Part shown: positions 24,101 to 33,058 of the stretch, piece by piece
How positions within the stretch are numbered: position 1 is the first letter of the stretch
How the letters are laid out: the number at the start of each line of letters is the position of its first letter
Translations under genes and position numbers: made by a program
Assembly: GCF_030403775.1 (NCBI RefSeq)
Contig: NZ_JAQMWQ010000013.1
Location: 78,934-142,933, forward strand
Source of the DNA: Paenibacillus sp. BSR1-1
GTDB lineage: Bacteria > Bacillota > Bacilli > Bacillales > Cytobacillaceae
DNA: 64,000 nt
Reading direction: 5' to 3'
Notes under the pieces: model-generated
Seen by the model: the letters and a program-made list of their open reading frames with translations, nothing else
What the model was told of the DNA's origin: nothing
The model's database searches: none

Positions 24101-25247
24101 TGTAGCCGTAAGCGATGTTTCCGGAGTTACCCGCAGAAACCGCACAGACAATACCGTTATTCACGGCACGAGTGATCGCCAAATCTTCAGCACTTCTTTC
24201 ATCATAGAAGGAAGCAACAGAACCAAGGCTCATGTTTAATACATCTGCCCCTAACTTGATCGCATCATCAATCGCTGCAAGATAGATATCCGATTGTGTG
24301 GAGGCATAGTTCGGGTCGTTACTGAACACCTTCATCCCAAGGACTTGCGCTTCAGGTGCCACCCCTTTAATGCCGCCGTTTGCTTCGTCACCGTTGGCTG
24401 CAACTGTACCGGCAACGTGCATGCCGTGCATCGAAGCCGCAGGACCTAAATCAAGGATGGTGCTGTTTTCATCGAAATAGTTATAGCCATAAGGCACTTT
24501 ATCTGTGTAAAATTTACCTTTTAAACCGGCTTCACTTACCACTTGGGCTACTTTATCTTTACTTAACGCATCCTTGGATGGATCCGTTACTTTGAAGTCA
24601 CGGTGGGATGGGTCTACCCCTGTATCAATGACAGCGACAACCATGCCTTCACCTTTGAGCTTGGCATCCGCCCATGTTTGATTTGTTTGGATGAAGCCCT
24701 TACTTGTTTTCATATCAGGTGTTTCTTCAGGACGATTGTACTCGTTCGCGATAAAGACATTCTTTACACCTTGGATCGATTCAATTTTGGAGATTTCCCC
24801 ATATTGAACATCACCGCTGAACCCGTTAAAAGCTGTCGTGAAGCTCTTTTTATATTTTACGGCCACGCCTTTAGCAGAGATTCTATCTTTTACACTTTTT
24901 TGCTGTTTTACTAGATTAGTAGTAAAAGAAGCTTTTTTACTTTGCGATAATTCTTTATACAGCTTCCCTTGCTCGGTTGCATATTCAACTGGAGTTTGGC
25001 CATCTAATTCCACGATGACGCGGACCTTGTCCGACGCCTTAAGGTCAGCAGTGCCCTTAATATCGCTGGTATTGATGTTTTTGAAATCCTTGCTTGCCAA
25101 ATCCTGCAATTGTTTTACTTTTGCCGCAAAATCATTTTGCGGTGTGGTGGTTACAGCTGATGCGTGGACAGTGAACCCTAGATTGGAAAGTGCCAGGGCC
25201 GACGCAAGTGCAACAGAAGCCACTTTTTTCGGTCTTTTTCTCTTCAA
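21111..25247 (-). CDS. Large secreted subtilase with C-terminal choline-binding-type repeats
   Basis: The 1378-residue protein has a signal peptide (about 1-30), a propeptide (about 70-170) and an S8 domain with Asp208 (VIDTGVDPSHRDF), His274 (HGMHVAG), Asn374 (SAGNSG) and Ser598 (SGTSMASPH). A PA domain is inserted at about 465-545. Fn3/Ig-like beta modules follow (about 690-1245), as in C5a-peptidase or Vpr-type proteases. The last ~125 residues hold five GWxxxxGxWYYLxxxGxM repeats of the choline-binding (CW_binding_1) type. It probably docks on phosphocholine-bearing wall polymers. It starts with TTG, with AGGGGGG a few bases upstream. Confidence 0.9.
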   Translation of the reverse strand: MKRKRPKKVASVALASALALSNLGFTVHASAVTTTPQNDFAAKVKQLQDLASKDFKNINTSDIKGTADLKASDKVRVIVELDGQTPVEYATEQGKLYKELSQSKKASFTTNLVKQQKSVKDRISAKGVAVKYKKSFTTAFNGFSGDVQYGEISKIESIQGVKNVFIANEYNRPEETPDMKTSKGFIQTNQTWADAKLKGEGMVVAVIDTGVDPSHRDFKVTDPSKDALSKDKVAQVVSEAGLKGKFYTDKVPYGYNYFDENSTILDLGPAASMHGMHVAGTVAANGDEANGGIKGVAPEAQVLGMKVFSNDPNYASTQSDIYLAAIDDAIKLGADVLNMSLGSVASFYDERSAEDLAITRAVNNGIVCAVSAGNSGNIAYGYNSNPWAKNPDIGVVGAPGLNTDSLQVAASGNLNYLYQHTITLEGADGFSAVGYGLDDWMPLENGGTLEVVSLGGKLGKPEDYAGKDVKGKIVVVQRGELTFVDKAKNAAAAGAAGIIVYNSTAPTFLENQGQFHVPFMMVKRDQGLALEAAIAAGHTTLHVAQTKKTDDPEIGRMTDFTSWGVTPSLELKPEITAPGGHIYSTVNNDKYEYMSGTSMASPHVAGGSALVQQYLKGDDRFKGLSAGERTHLAKVLLMNTSNKIVDLNGQPFSPRRQGAGMMQTFGAVSTPVYVVNKANNEGKVELKDFTSKQFSMTFTAKNVSDKSVTYSVNTDVLTDTIQKAAAGKEDTNALIAGNMDGAVVDAPKTVTVPAGKSIDFTVNVDLSNAKIPGLDAAGQKIALDLKEDIFVEGFVTLTDANNKLEPTLNIPYVGFYGKWDRPDIVDGFKELGENRFFGLAAGWNEMLSGASGTFVAPVAVAGKQYYPVSPNADGKLDTIYPLPSFVRNVAEAKFNVLDKDGKFLRTVALEKDVRKNYVNGGSGTTYSFKASRAWDGTVGGKKVEDGVYYYEIKSVIDYDGAAYQSKKIPVYVDTTAPKVKATFDNAASTVNWTTEENGTGVRSYSIFVDGKLTATVAGTASSYKFATPLAAKTSVEVFATDNALNVGGSKTAAGDTALPLIYLSNPAASGIYKSLEVPVSGYFTDDLGVDKAQVNGKDVTLTYDAAKNQYAFSATVKFDKDGKYKIPVVVTDVAGKEFSISREVFIDTTPGEIVVNSSDKVGYDVDEAKVQLTLKDNYNYLSLFVGDNQVFVQPYKSPVDVMTPASTDYEFTVPVKHGDNKVNLRLVDFAGNVTTKEISIYRAEVKDPDPVPVDPKPVVKNGWVQDNGTWFYFVDDVKKTGWLLDGGKWYYLDGSGAMKTGWVLDGGKWYYLDGHGAMQKGWLKVGGEWYHLNGSGAMETGWKYINGKWYYFNLKSGKMAYSTTVDGYKLGKDGAWIK

Positions 25248-25371
25248 AATATTTCCCCCCTATGTATCTTCCAAATTCCGATTTTTTAGAAAAATCAGAA
25301 CAGGTAAACCTTATATTAATTGGAAATTTTTATTTGGTCAATATAATTTTTGAATATTCATACAAAGTTTT

Positions 25372-25433
25372 TTCGACATTATGCATTGCGGGATATAAAA
25401 GAGATTTAAAAGGTGTCAGTAAGGGGTTCGACA
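25372..25433 (-). promoter_or_regulatory. Two Spo0A-box-like sites upstream of the large subtilase
   Basis: TGTCGAA occurs twice on the minus strand, at 25372-25378 and 25427-25433, 55 bp apart, 125-186 bp upstream of the start codon. This matches the Spo0A box core as I know it. Whether they function is inference. No further gene is seen in 25248-25479. Confidence 0.4.
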
Positions 25434-25479
25434 ATGTGAAAAATTATATAAATTCAACGGGAATATTTTTCCCTAAACA

Positions 25480-25508
25480 AAAAAAGCCGAGGGATCTCGA
25501 CTTTTTTA
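25480..25508 (-). terminator. Terminator of upp
   Basis: The stem AAGTCGAG/CTCGGCTT with a short loop is followed by T7 on the minus strand, six bases after the upp stop codon. Its A/T flanks would also allow termination in the plus direction. Confidence 0.85.
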
Positions 25509-25513
25509 AAAAA

Positions 25514-26143
25514 CTATTTTGTTCCAAACAAACGGTCGCCGGCGTCGCCAAGGCCTGGTACGATGTAGCCGTGGTCGTTCAATTTCTCATCCAAAGCGGC
25601 GATGTATATATCAACGTCCGGATGCTCGGTTTTTACAGCTTCTACGCCTTCTGGTGCGGCAATCAAACACATAAATTTGATGTTTTTCGCGCCGCGCTTT
25701 TTCAAGGCATGGATCGCATCAATCGCTGAACCTCCAGTTGCCAGCATCGGGTCAACGACGATGAAATCGCGCTCTTCTACATCACTTGGAAGCTTCACAT
25801 AGTATTCAACAGGCTTTAAGGTTTCCGGATCGCGGTATAAGCCGACGTGGCCTACCTTTGCGGCCGGAATACATTTTAGCATCCCATCAACCATGCCGAT
25901 TCCGGCGCGCAAAATCGGAACAAGTCCTAATTTTTTCCCGGAAAGCACCTTTGAATTTGTCTTGCAAACCGGTGTTTCAATTTCGATATCTTCAAGCGGC
26001 ATATCCCTTGTGATTTCAAACGCCATCAATGTTGCCACTTCATCAACGAGCTCGCGGAACTCCTTTGTTCCTGTATTTATGTCGCGTATGTACGTAAGTT
26101 TATGCTGGATAAGCGGATGGTCGAAGACGTATACCTTTGCCAC
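25514..26143 (-). CDS. upp: Uracil phosphoribosyltransferase
   Basis: The 209-residue salvage enzyme makes UMP from uracil and PRPP. The PRPP-binding loop [17 protein letters not shown] and the uracil-binding C-terminal [17 protein letters not shown] are present. It starts with GTG; the site AGGGGCG lies a few bases upstream. It lies downstream of glyA and follows the Bacillus order atp-upp-glyA read backwards. No PyrR-type leader was recognised. Confidence 0.97.
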   Translation of the reverse strand: MAKVYVFDHPLIQHKLTYIRDINTGTKEFRELVDEVATLMAFEITRDMPLEDIEIETPVCKTNSKVLSGKKLGLVPILRAGIGMVDGMLKCIPAAKVGHVGLYRDPETLKPVEYYVKLPSDVEERDFIVVDPMLATGGSAIDAIHALKKRGAKNIKFMCLIAAPEGVEAVKTEHPDVDIYIAALDEKLNDHGYIVPGLGDAGDRLFGTK

Positions 26144-26246
26144 AAAATCGCCCCTTTTCGTAAAAATTAACTTCGTCTCATTTTACAGAAAAAAAATGCA
26201 ATGAGCAACTCGGATACCAGTTCCGGAAACAAGTTAGATTTTTCAA

Positions 26247-26286
26247 AAAAAAACGGCCTAATGATAAAAGTAATTAGGCCGTTTCA
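26247..26286 (-). terminator. Terminator of glyA
   Basis: The long inverted repeat AAACGGCCTAAT/ATTAGGCCGTTT is followed by T8 on the minus strand, eight bases beyond the glyA stop codon. Confidence 0.9.
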
Positions 26287-26293
26287 CTAATGC

Positions 26294-27535
26294 TTAATAT
26301 TCTGGGTATAATGTAAATTTGCTTGTTAAGGCTTCAACGCGTCCGCGTGCTTCTTCAAGCTTCGCTTCATCTTCATGATTCTTCAAAGTGAACGCAATGA
26401 TGGAAGCAATCTCATCCATATCGTCTAAACCGAAGCCGCGAGAGGTAACCGCAGCTGTTCCGATACGGACACCGCTTGTTACAAATGGGCTGTTTTGATC
26501 GAATGGAATCGTGTTCTTATTAACAGTAATGCCGATTTCATCGAGTACCTTTTCAGCGATTTTTCCTGTTAAGCCGAGGCTTGTTACATCCACCAATAAT
26601 AAGTGGTTGTCCGTCCCTCCGGAAACTATTGTTAAGCCTTCTTTTACCAGGCTTTCAGCTAAACGCTGGGCATTGGCAATGATATTGCCGGCATATTCTT
26701 TAAAGCTGTCCTGCAATGCTTCACCAAAAGCAACCGCTTTGGCTGCGATCACGTGCATCAATGGACCGCCCTGAATTCCTGGGAAGATTGATTTATCGAT
26801 CTTCTTGCCGAATTCCTCTTTGCAAAGGATCATCCCGCCGCGAGGACCGCGTAAAGTTTTATGTGTTGTAGTTGTAACGAAATCTGCATATGGCACTGGA
26901 TTTTGGTGCAGGCCTGCTGCCACAAGTCCAGCGATGTGCGCCATATCCACCATGAGGTAAGCGCCGACTTCATCAGCGATTTCACGGAACTTGGCAAAAT
27001 CGATTGCACGCGGATACGCACTGGCACCGGCAACGATTAGCTTCGGCTTGTGCTCAAGAGCTTTCGCACGAACGTCATCATAGTTGATGCGGTGAGTCGT
27101 TTCATCCACACCGTATTCCACGAAATTATATTGGATACCACTGAAATTGACTGGGCTGCCGTGTGTTAAGTGGCCGCCATGGGATAAATTCATGCCAAGC
27201 ACTGTGTCGCCTTGCTCTAAGATCGTGAAGTAAACGGCCATATTGGCTTGTGCACCGGAATGCGGCTGAACGTTGACATATTCCGCTCCAAAAATCTGCT
27301 TCGCACGGTCGCGGGCAAGATCTTCCACGATATCAACATATTCACAACCGCCATAGTAACGGCGTGCTGGATATCCCTCTGCGTATTTGTTCGTTAAAAC
27401 TGACCCCTGTGCCTCCATTACGGCTTCACTGACAAAGTTTTCTGAGGCAATTAATTCGATTTTAGCACGCTGACGGCCAAGTTCTTTTTGAATCGCTTGA
27501 AAGACCTGTTCGTCCTGTTGAGACAAATGCTTCAT
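26294..27535 (-). CDS. glyA: Serine hydroxymethyltransferase
   Basis: The 413-residue PLP enzyme interconverts serine and glycine, with transfer of a one-carbon unit to tetrahydrofolate. The PLP lysine is Lys226 in [14 protein letters not shown]; the [21 protein letters not shown] and [14 protein letters not shown] segments are all present. AAGGGGGATA precedes the ATG. It is the main source of glycine and one-carbon units for purine and thymidylate synthesis. Confidence 0.98.
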   Translation of the reverse strand: MKHLSQQDEQVFQAIQKELGRQRAKIELIASENFVSEAVMEAQGSVLTNKYAEGYPARRYYGGCEYVDIVEDLARDRAKQIFGAEYVNVQPHSGAQANMAVYFTILEQGDTVLGMNLSHGGHLTHGSPVNFSGIQYNFVEYGVDETTHRINYDDVRAKALEHKPKLIVAGASAYPRAIDFAKFREIADEVGAYLMVDMAHIAGLVAAGLHQNPVPYADFVTTTTHKTLRGPRGGMILCKEEFGKKIDKSIFPGIQGGPLMHVIAAKAVAFGEALQDSFKEYAGNIIANAQRLAESLVKEGLTIVSGGTDNHLLLVDVTSLGLTGKIAEKVLDEIGITVNKNTIPFDQNSPFVTSGVRIGTAAVTSRGFGLDDMDEIASIIAFTLKNHEDEAKLEEARGRVEALTSKFTLYPEY

Positions 27536-27704
27536 GATTATCCCCCTTATATGTAAAAGACTATGGACTATTTCGAAAATTCCTTTTTCATTTTAACACG
27601 AACTACTATGAAATAAAAGAGAAACATTTTTCGTTTTTTAAACAAATTTCAGATGAATTACCTGTATCACCCACCGGATAAACAGTAAATCACGAACATT
27701 AAAA

Positions 27705-28271
27705 TTAATTACAGCTTAAATTTTCGTCTTTTCGTTCATACACCGCTCTGGCGCCGCCGATCAGCTTCGGCCTCGTTTTGGCAAGTGTCACATAGGCATG
27801 GCCAACATTTTTCTGCTTCACGCGCAAAGGCACAGCGACATGCTTTAAGTGCATCCCTATAAACGTATGGCCGATATCGATTCCCGCCTCCGCCTTCACG
27901 AATTCCACGACAACAGCATCGTCCATGTTTTCAAACGCATACGTTGCCATCGCCCCGCCGGCGGTACGTGCTGGGACAACCGAAACCTCATCCAAATTTC
28001 GCTCGATGGCTGTTCTGCGCTCAACCACCAAGGCCCGGTTTAAGTGCTCGCAGCATTGGAACGCCAGCTGGATACCCGTATCTCCTTGCAACTTTTTTAA
28101 GCTTGAAAAAATCATTTCGGCCACTTCGAACGTGCCGGCGGTTCCGATTCGTTCGCCGATCACTTCGCTGGTGCTGCAGCCGACCACCATCAGCTGTCCC
28201 GGTTTAAACCCGGCCTGCTCTTTGAATTCTGCTAGAATCGCTTCAAGTTCCTTTTCCCATTCCTGGATCAT
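27705..28271 (-). CDS. ywlG: YwlG/TIGR01440 family protein (UPF0340)
   Basis: The 188-residue soluble protein matches the conserved YwlG family by its [17 protein letters not shown] segment, [15 protein letters not shown] and [19 protein letters not shown]. No biochemical role is established to my knowledge. It lies 30 bp downstream of rpiB in the conserved ywlE-ywlF-ywlG order. The gap 27536-27704 after it carries only AT-rich upstream sequence of glyA. Confidence 0.85.
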   Translation of the reverse strand: MIQEWEKELEAILAEFKEQAGFKPGQLMVVGCSTSEVIGERIGTAGTFEVAEMIFSSLKKLQGDTGIQLAFQCCEHLNRALVVERRTAIERNLDEVSVVPARTAGGAMATYAFENMDDAVVVEFVKAEAGIDIGHTFIGMHLKHVAVPLRVKQKNVGHAYVTLAKTRPKLIGGARAVYERKDENLSCN

Positions 28272-28300
28272 CGTGAACCTCGACCTTTCTGAAAAGAAAG

Positions 28301-28747
28301 TTATAGTTGCTTTTTCTCGTATTCCGTAATTTTGCCGACACGTCCTGCATGGCGGCCGCCTTCAAATTCCTCTGTCAGCCAGATTTCCACAATATCGCGG
28401 GCAAGCCCTGGGCCAATGACGCGTTCGCCCATAGCAAGCATATTGGTATCATTATGTGCGCGTGTTGCTTTCGCACTGAAGGTATCGTGTACAAGTGCGC
28501 AGCGGATTCCCTTTACTTTGTTTGCAGCAATGCTCATGCCAATTCCTGTCCCGCAAATCAGGATTCCCCTGTCAAACTCGCCGCTCGCAACCTTTTCTGC
28601 CACTGGCAGAGCATAGTCCGGATAATCGACGGACGTTTCACAATCGCAGCCAAAATCCACATATTCTATTTTCAAATCCTCTAGCAGATGGGCGATTTCC
28701 TTGCGAATATTGACCCCGCCATGATCAGATGCTAATGCTACTTTCAC
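28301..28747 (-). CDS. rpiB: Ribose 5-phosphate isomerase B
   Basis: The 148-residue RpiB/LacAB-type isomerase interconverts ribose 5-phosphate and ribulose 5-phosphate. ASDHGG at the N-terminus, the active-site cysteine in [16 protein letters not shown] and [14 protein letters not shown] are diagnostic. It starts with GTG. It is the ywlF gene of the Bacillus ywlE-ywlF-ywlG cluster. Confidence 0.96.
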   Translation of the reverse strand: MKVALASDHGGVNIRKEIAHLLEDLKIEYVDFGCDCETSVDYPDYALPVAEKVASGEFDRGILICGTGIGMSIAANKVKGIRCALVHDTFSAKATRAHNDTNMLAMGERVIGPGLARDIVEIWLTEEFEGGRHAGRVGKITEYEKKQL

Positions 28748-28816
28748 GTTAAGACCCCCTGGTTTTTCAACTCAATCTTCTTTTAATTTTGACATACCGC
28801 CTGAAAAATATAAAGA

Positions 28817-28843
28817 AAAAAAAGCCCCCATTGAAGTGAGCTT
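28817..28843 (-). terminator. Weak terminator after ywlE
   Basis: A short G-U-containing stem (AGCTC/GGGCT) is followed by T8 on the minus strand, just beyond the ywlE stop codon. Confidence 0.5.
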
Positions 28844-28846
28844 GTT

Positions 28847-29287
28847 TTACGAGTTTATTTTTCCAATCGCTTTTTCAATTAATTTGTCCAGCTGTTTAAA
28901 GGTTTCTTTATATTGTGCTAAACTACCGCCGTAGGGATCGATGACATCATGGTCAAACGGTTCCCCCGTATATTCCTTCAGCGTAAACACCTTCGCAGTC
29001 GAATGAGGGTATTGCTGCTGGATGGCAAATTTATGGGAGGAGGTCATCGTTAAAATCAAATCCGCCCAGTCCACCTCTTGATTCGTTAACAGCGTAGAAC
29101 GGTGATTATGGACGACTTTGTTGTCATCGAGCACCTGTTTGGCGTGAGCCGATGCCTCGTTGCCATGTGCGGCATAAATTCCTGCGGACCTGACTTCCAT
29201 CCCATCGATTTTCTTATGTCTTAAAATCGCCTCAGCCATTGGACTCCGGCACGTATTTCCCGTACAAACAAATAAAATCCGCTGCAC
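28847..29287 (-). CDS. ywlE: Low-molecular-weight protein arginine phosphatase YwlE
   Basis: The 146-residue phosphatase has the LMW-PTP loop CTGNTCRSP with nucleophile Cys8 and Arg14. Thr12 replaces the isoleucine of tyrosine phosphatases, the change known to give YwlE its phospho-arginine specificity. The general acid is in the DPYGGS segment. It reverses McsB arginine phosphorylation, which marks proteins for ClpCP. It starts with GTG at 29287. Confidence 0.93.
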   Translation of the reverse strand: MQRILFVCTGNTCRSPMAEAILRHKKIDGMEVRSAGIYAAHGNEASAHAKQVLDDNKVVHNHRSTLLTNQEVDWADLILTMTSSHKFAIQQQYPHSTAKVFTLKEYTGEPFDHDVIDPYGGSLAQYKETFKQLDKLIEKAIGKINS

Positions 29288-29353
29288 TATTTATGCCCCC
29301 CTTTCCCCCTATTATAAAACAAAATTTCCACCATTCAAAAATGCCTGCACCCC

Positions 29354-30820
29354 TTAGCGATAAGAGATGGCTTGTTTCCCCATTTGCTCCCAGCCGCGTT
29401 TGAAGGCGCTGATTGAGACTTTCCGATTTTTAGTAACACTTAGCGGGTCATTGAAATAAATATATTGGCTGTCATAGCCTGTGATCAGGACGCTGTGCTC
29501 TTTATAGGTAATGGAAATTTTTCCGGTCGGCGTGTTCCATGTCTGCCAGTATTGCGATGGAACCGTGTCAAACAGCACATTGTTGATGACCCACACCGGT
29601 TTGCCGCTGTTCAAATGCTTATAAATTTCCTCAAAGCTGCTTCCGGTGAAATCGATCACCCGGTTTGGCAGGTAGCGTTCCGCCAAATCCGCAATTGGCC
29701 CGTGGTAAACTCCAAGCCCCGGCTTATTAAACGTATACATGTCGCCGACAAAACCCGAATACGGATTACCGAAGTACACTTGACCATTCGTTTTCGAATA
29801 TGGCGTCGGGTCTTTCCGCACCTGGGAAGCAAGCGTCATTTTTGAAACATTTTTTCCAGCATCCAAAAGCATCATGTCGAGTGACGTCACTTCACAGCCG
29901 CGCGGCAGCTCCGGCATTTGCGCGACCAGCGGAACATCCAGCTGAACTGATGAAACGTACCCCTTGCTGCCTAGGTAAAAACGGTCCTTTCCGCTTTGGA
30001 TCCAGCTGCCGCTCCTCATCGAGCCGTCACTATTGAGATAGTACCACTTGCCTCCATCCAGCAGCCAGCCGGTTTTCATCGCCCCATTTGATGCAAGATA
30101 GTACCATTTACCGCTAGTGAAAACCCAGCCCGTCTGCATTGCACCTTTGCTGTTCATATAGTACCAACGGTTTCCGTCTTTCATCCATCCGGTTAGCATC
30201 TGCCCGGAACCGCTTAAATAATACCACCTGCCGCCATCCAGCAGCCAGCCGGTCTTCATGACACCTTTAGTGTCGAGAAAATACCATTTCCCACCTGTTT
30301 GAATCCAGCCCGTTGCCATTGCGCCATTATTTTTTAAAAAATACCACTTGCCATTCTCTAATAACCAGCCCGTTTTCATCACACCAGATTGGTCAAGATA
30401 ATAGGCTTGGCCGTTACCTTCGATCCAGCCTGTTTGCTTTTCTCCATTTGTTCCATAATAATACCAAAGGCCGCCTTCTTGAACCCAGCCTGTTGCGGCT
30501 GTCTTAACTAACAATTCGTATGTATGATTGGCCCCATCCTCCGCAGAAATAGTCAGCATCGTTCCTGCCGGCTGCTTTGGAATGGCCACTTCAAATTGTC
30601 CGGCCGAATCGGCTGGAGCAGAGCCAAGGATTCCCTGATTGTTTTCCACTGATACTTTTGCGTTTTCAATCGTTTTCCCTTTAATCGACGTCGTCTGATC
30701 AGTCACTTTTTCGAATAATTGGATTTCCGAGGTTGTTTCCGCTGTTGCCAGTCCCGGAACAAGAGAATAAGAGAATACGATCAGAGCAAAGCAAATTGTT
30801 ACCCATATTTTTGGCCGCAC
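29354..30820 (-). CDS. Secreted C39-like cysteine peptidase with choline-binding-type repeats
   Basis: The 488-residue protein has a signal peptide (about 1-27) and a small beta domain (about 35-105, SIKGKTIENAKVSVENNQG). At about 108-290 it has eight to nine GWxxxxGxWYYLxxxGxM repeats of the choline-binding type. It ends in a peptidase C39-like domain (about 300-488) with the nucleophile in LPRGCEVTS and a histidine in KEHSVLITGYD. The GTG at 30820 is preferred because GGAGG lies 8 bases upstream; a TTG at 30838 lies at the edge of that site. It probably sits on the cell wall and cleaves peptides or peptidoglycan cross-links (inference). Confidence 0.88.
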   Translation of the reverse strand: MRPKIWVTICFALIVFSYSLVPGLATAETTSEIQLFEKVTDQTTSIKGKTIENAKVSVENNQGILGSAPADSAGQFEVAIPKQPAGTMLTISAEDGANHTYELLVKTAATGWVQEGGLWYYYGTNGEKQTGWIEGNGQAYYLDQSGVMKTGWLLENGKWYFLKNNGAMATGWIQTGGKWYFLDTKGVMKTGWLLDGGRWYYLSGSGQMLTGWMKDGNRWYYMNSKGAMQTGWVFTSGKWYYLASNGAMKTGWLLDGGKWYYLNSDGSMRSGSWIQSGKDRFYLGSKGYVSSVQLDVPLVAQMPELPRGCEVTSLDMMLLDAGKNVSKMTLASQVRKDPTPYSKTNGQVYFGNPYSGFVGDMYTFNKPGLGVYHGPIADLAERYLPNRVIDFTGSSFEEIYKHLNSGKPVWVINNVLFDTVPSQYWQTWNTPTGKISITYKEHSVLITGYDSQYIYFNDPLSVTKNRKVSISAFKRGWEQMGKQAISYR

Positions 30821-30895
30821 ACGCTGCCCCTCCCCCAATTAATAGAATGATATATTCTACAATTCTACCATTTCGGAGGATAATCCTGTTTATTT

Positions 30896-31462
30896 TTATA
30901 AAAATTGCCAAAAGGGTGCCAGCAGTTTTAGGCCAAAGGCTAATAAAATTGCCCCGCCAAGCGCCTCGCTATAGCTCCCCATCCAGCCGCTGACCTTTCT
31001 TCCGAGCAGTAACCCTGCCCATGTTTGCACAGTTGCCGCGATTCCAAAGCATAATATGACCAAAAGCGTTTTGGCACCGTATATACCTAAGGAAAGTCCG
31101 ACGGAAAAACTGTCGAGGCTGACGCTAAGCGCAAATATGATTAAGCCAATCCCGACAGGTGTGATGGCCTTTTCCTCCCCTTTTTTGAGGCTTGCCCAAA
31201 TCATCTGCACCCCTAAAACGATTAACAGTAAGCCGCCAATAAAGGTAGCGAAGGCTCCAAATTTTTCTGATAAAAATTTGCCTGCGACGAGGCCCAAAAG
31301 CGGCATCCAAACATGGAACAGTCCGATAGTGATGCCGATTTCAAAGATTTTTTTGAGCCGCAGTTTGTGCATTCCCATGCCGAGTGCGACCGAAAAGGCA
31401 TCCATCCCTAGGGCAAATGCCATTAATAGTAGTGTTACAACTTCTCCGAACATCTCCGACAT
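30896..31462 (-). CDS. mntP: Manganese efflux pump MntP
   Basis: The 188-residue protein has six hydrophobic segments and the two DUF204/MntP repeats with conserved acidic residues ([27 protein letters not shown]). MntP exports Mn2+. No manganese riboswitch was recognised upstream. The gap upstream (31463-32014) is filled by a 52-bp tandem array and a terminator. Confidence 0.92.
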   Translation of the reverse strand: MSEMFGEVVTLLLMAFALGMDAFSVALGMGMHKLRLKKIFEIGITIGLFHVWMPLLGLVAGKFLSEKFGAFATFIGGLLLIVLGVQMIWASLKKGEEKAITPVGIGLIIFALSVSLDSFSVGLSLGIYGAKTLLVILCFGIAATVQTWAGLLLGRKVSGWMGSYSEALGGAILLAFGLKLLAPFWQFL

Positions 31463-31571
31463 TCTGTCTTCGCCCCCTTGGACTAACTATTTCAGCATAT
31501 GCACGTCCCATTTGTTTTAGAAGTCGAGCGGGGGAAATGGCCGGGGTGTTTAGTTTATTTTAGCGTTCTGG

Positions 31572-31978
31572 AATGCGGGAAAGGGCTACGTGACCGAATT
31601 GGCTCTGGAATTGAGATTTCAAGCACGTAGACGGGGGCTATGTTACCCAAATCGCTCTTACACTGAGATTTCAGGCACGTAGACAGGGGCTACGTTACCC
31701 AAATCGCTCCTGTTCCGAGTTTCCGGGCACGTAGACGAGTTCTATGTTACCCAAATCGCTCCTGTACCGAGGTTTCGGGCACGTAGTCAGGTTCTACGTT
31801 ACCCAAATTCCTCCTGTACCGAGGTTTCGGGCACGTAGTCAGGTTCTACGTTACCCAAATTCCTCCTGTACCGAGGTTTCGGTCACGTAGGCGGGTTCTA
31901 CGTTACCCAAACTGCTCCTGTATTGAGTTTTCGGGCACATAATCCGAGGCTCATTAAAAAAAGCTTGCGTACATAAAA
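31572..31978. repeat. Intergenic tandem array, 52-bp period (8 units)
   Basis: CACGTAG-type unit starts lie at 31624, 31676, 31728, 31780, 31832, 31884 and 31936, with a degenerate one at 31572; every spacing is exactly 52 bp. Each unit contains ACGTAG, seven bases, then CTACGT, an inverted repeat, followed by TACCCAAAT and CTCCTGTACCGAG. It occupies nearly the whole mntP-ywlC gap. No open frame crosses it convincingly. Confidence 0.9.
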
Positions 31979-32013
31979 AAACACCAAGCCCCGCAATTCA
32001 GCAGGACCTGGTG
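31972..32013 (-). terminator. Terminator of ywlC
   Basis: On the minus strand the stem GCACCAGGTCCTGC/GCGGGGCTTGGTGT is followed by T7. It lies just after the ywlC stop codon. Confidence 0.8.
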
Positions 32014-32014
32014 C

Positions 32015-33058
32015 TTACTCACCAATAATTTTATTCCCAGCAGCCTTCAAAAGGCGGTTCATGATCGCATGCCCTACACCTTCATTCGGAAACATCTCAC
32101 TAAAAATAATATCCACCTTCAATTGATTAAAACGACGAAGCGTATCATATAGCGCTGCCGCAACCGTCTCCAGCTCATCCCGATGCCCGCAAGCGAGCAC
32201 CACATCCGCCTTAAACTGATCCACGTACTCCTCTGTCGTCAGCACTCCGGCCGAAAGCCCTTCCTTCTCCTCTTCTTCCACTAAACGCTGAAGAAAATCT
32301 CTCGTGCCTGACACCAAATAAAGCGGAGCATTTGGGGCATAATGCTTGTATTTCATACCCGGGGATTTTGGCTTCGAGGCCTCATCCGTCAAAGCCGGGT
32401 CAATCCGAACCTCGCCAATCACATCCTCTAGCTGCTCCTTCGTCACTCCGCCCGGGCGCAAAATAACTGGTACTGCTTCTGTGCAGTCCACCACCGTTGA
32501 CTCCACGCCAACTCCCGTCTGTCCGCCATCCACGACCCCGGCAATTTTCCCGTTTAAATCATCGAGCACATGATCCGCACTTGTCGGACTCGGCTTGCCC
32601 GAGCTGTTCGCACTTGGCGCCGCAATCGGCAGCCCACATGACTTCAACAAAGCCAGAGCCACCGGATGATCCGGCATCCTTACTGCCACGGTCGAAAGTC
32701 CAGCCGTCGCTTTTTCCGAAAGAACGCCTTCCTTCTTATTAAAAACAATCGTCAGCGGCCCCGGCCAAAACGCATCCATTAACACTTCCGCTGTCCGAGA
32801 AACCTCACTTACAAATCTACTAAGATGCTCTTTGTCGGCGATATGAATAATTAACGGATTATCCCCAGGCCTGCCCTTGGCAGCAAAAATTTTCGCTACC
32901 GCCTCGTCACTTTCAGCATTGCCGCCGAGGCCATAAACGGTCTCTGTTGGCAGGGCCACCACTTCATTTTCCCGTAAAAAATTCGCTGCATCCACAATTT
33001 GTGGATTACTTTCTAAATTATCCACATTTTTATCCACTATCCAGACCTTTGTGTTCAT
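32015..33058 (-). CDS. ywlC: Threonylcarbamoyl-AMP synthase (Sua5/YwlC)
   Basis: The 347-residue protein has a YrdC/Sua5 domain (about 20-205; LPTETVYGLGGNA, KGRPGDNPLIIHI, PSANSSGKPSPT, STVVDCT) and a C-terminal Sua5 domain (about 220-347). It makes threonylcarbamoyl-AMP from threonine, bicarbonate and ATP, the first step of the t6A37 tRNA modification. Its first codons (VDKNVDN) overlap DnaA boxes. Confidence 0.95.
   Translation of the reverse strand: MNTKVWIVDKNVDNLESNPQIVDAANFLRENEVVALPTETVYGLGGNAESDEAVAKIFAAKGRPGDNPLIIHIADKEHLSRFVSEVSRTAEVLMDAFWPGPLTIVFNKKEGVLSEKATAGLSTVAVRMPDHPVALALLKSCGLPIAAPSANSSGKPSPTSADHVLDDLNGKIAGVVDGGQTGVGVESTVVDCTEAVPVILRPGGVTKEQLEDVIGEVRIDPALTDEASKPKSPGMKYKHYAPNAPLYLVSGTRDFLQRLVEEEEKEGLSAGVLTTEEYVDQFKADVVLACGHRDELETVAAALYDTLRRFNQLKVDIIFSEMFPNEGVGHAIMNRLLKAAGNKIIGE

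Noticed and set aside
17561..25247. Horizontally acquired protease island
   Set aside because: The two subtilases and NERD gene interrupt B. subtilis-like order, and the first subtilase looks GC-richer, but there are no integrase, tRNA or direct-repeat boundaries to support an island.
27536..27704. PurR box pair upstream of glyA
   Set aside because: CGAA and TTCG words occur in inverted orientation on the minus strand, but they are about 27 bases apart and the flanking bases fit poorly, so I do not claim it.
31572..31978. CRISPR array
   Set aside because: The 52-bp units vary along their whole length; there is no constant repeat alternating with unrelated spacers, and no cas gene is in the window.
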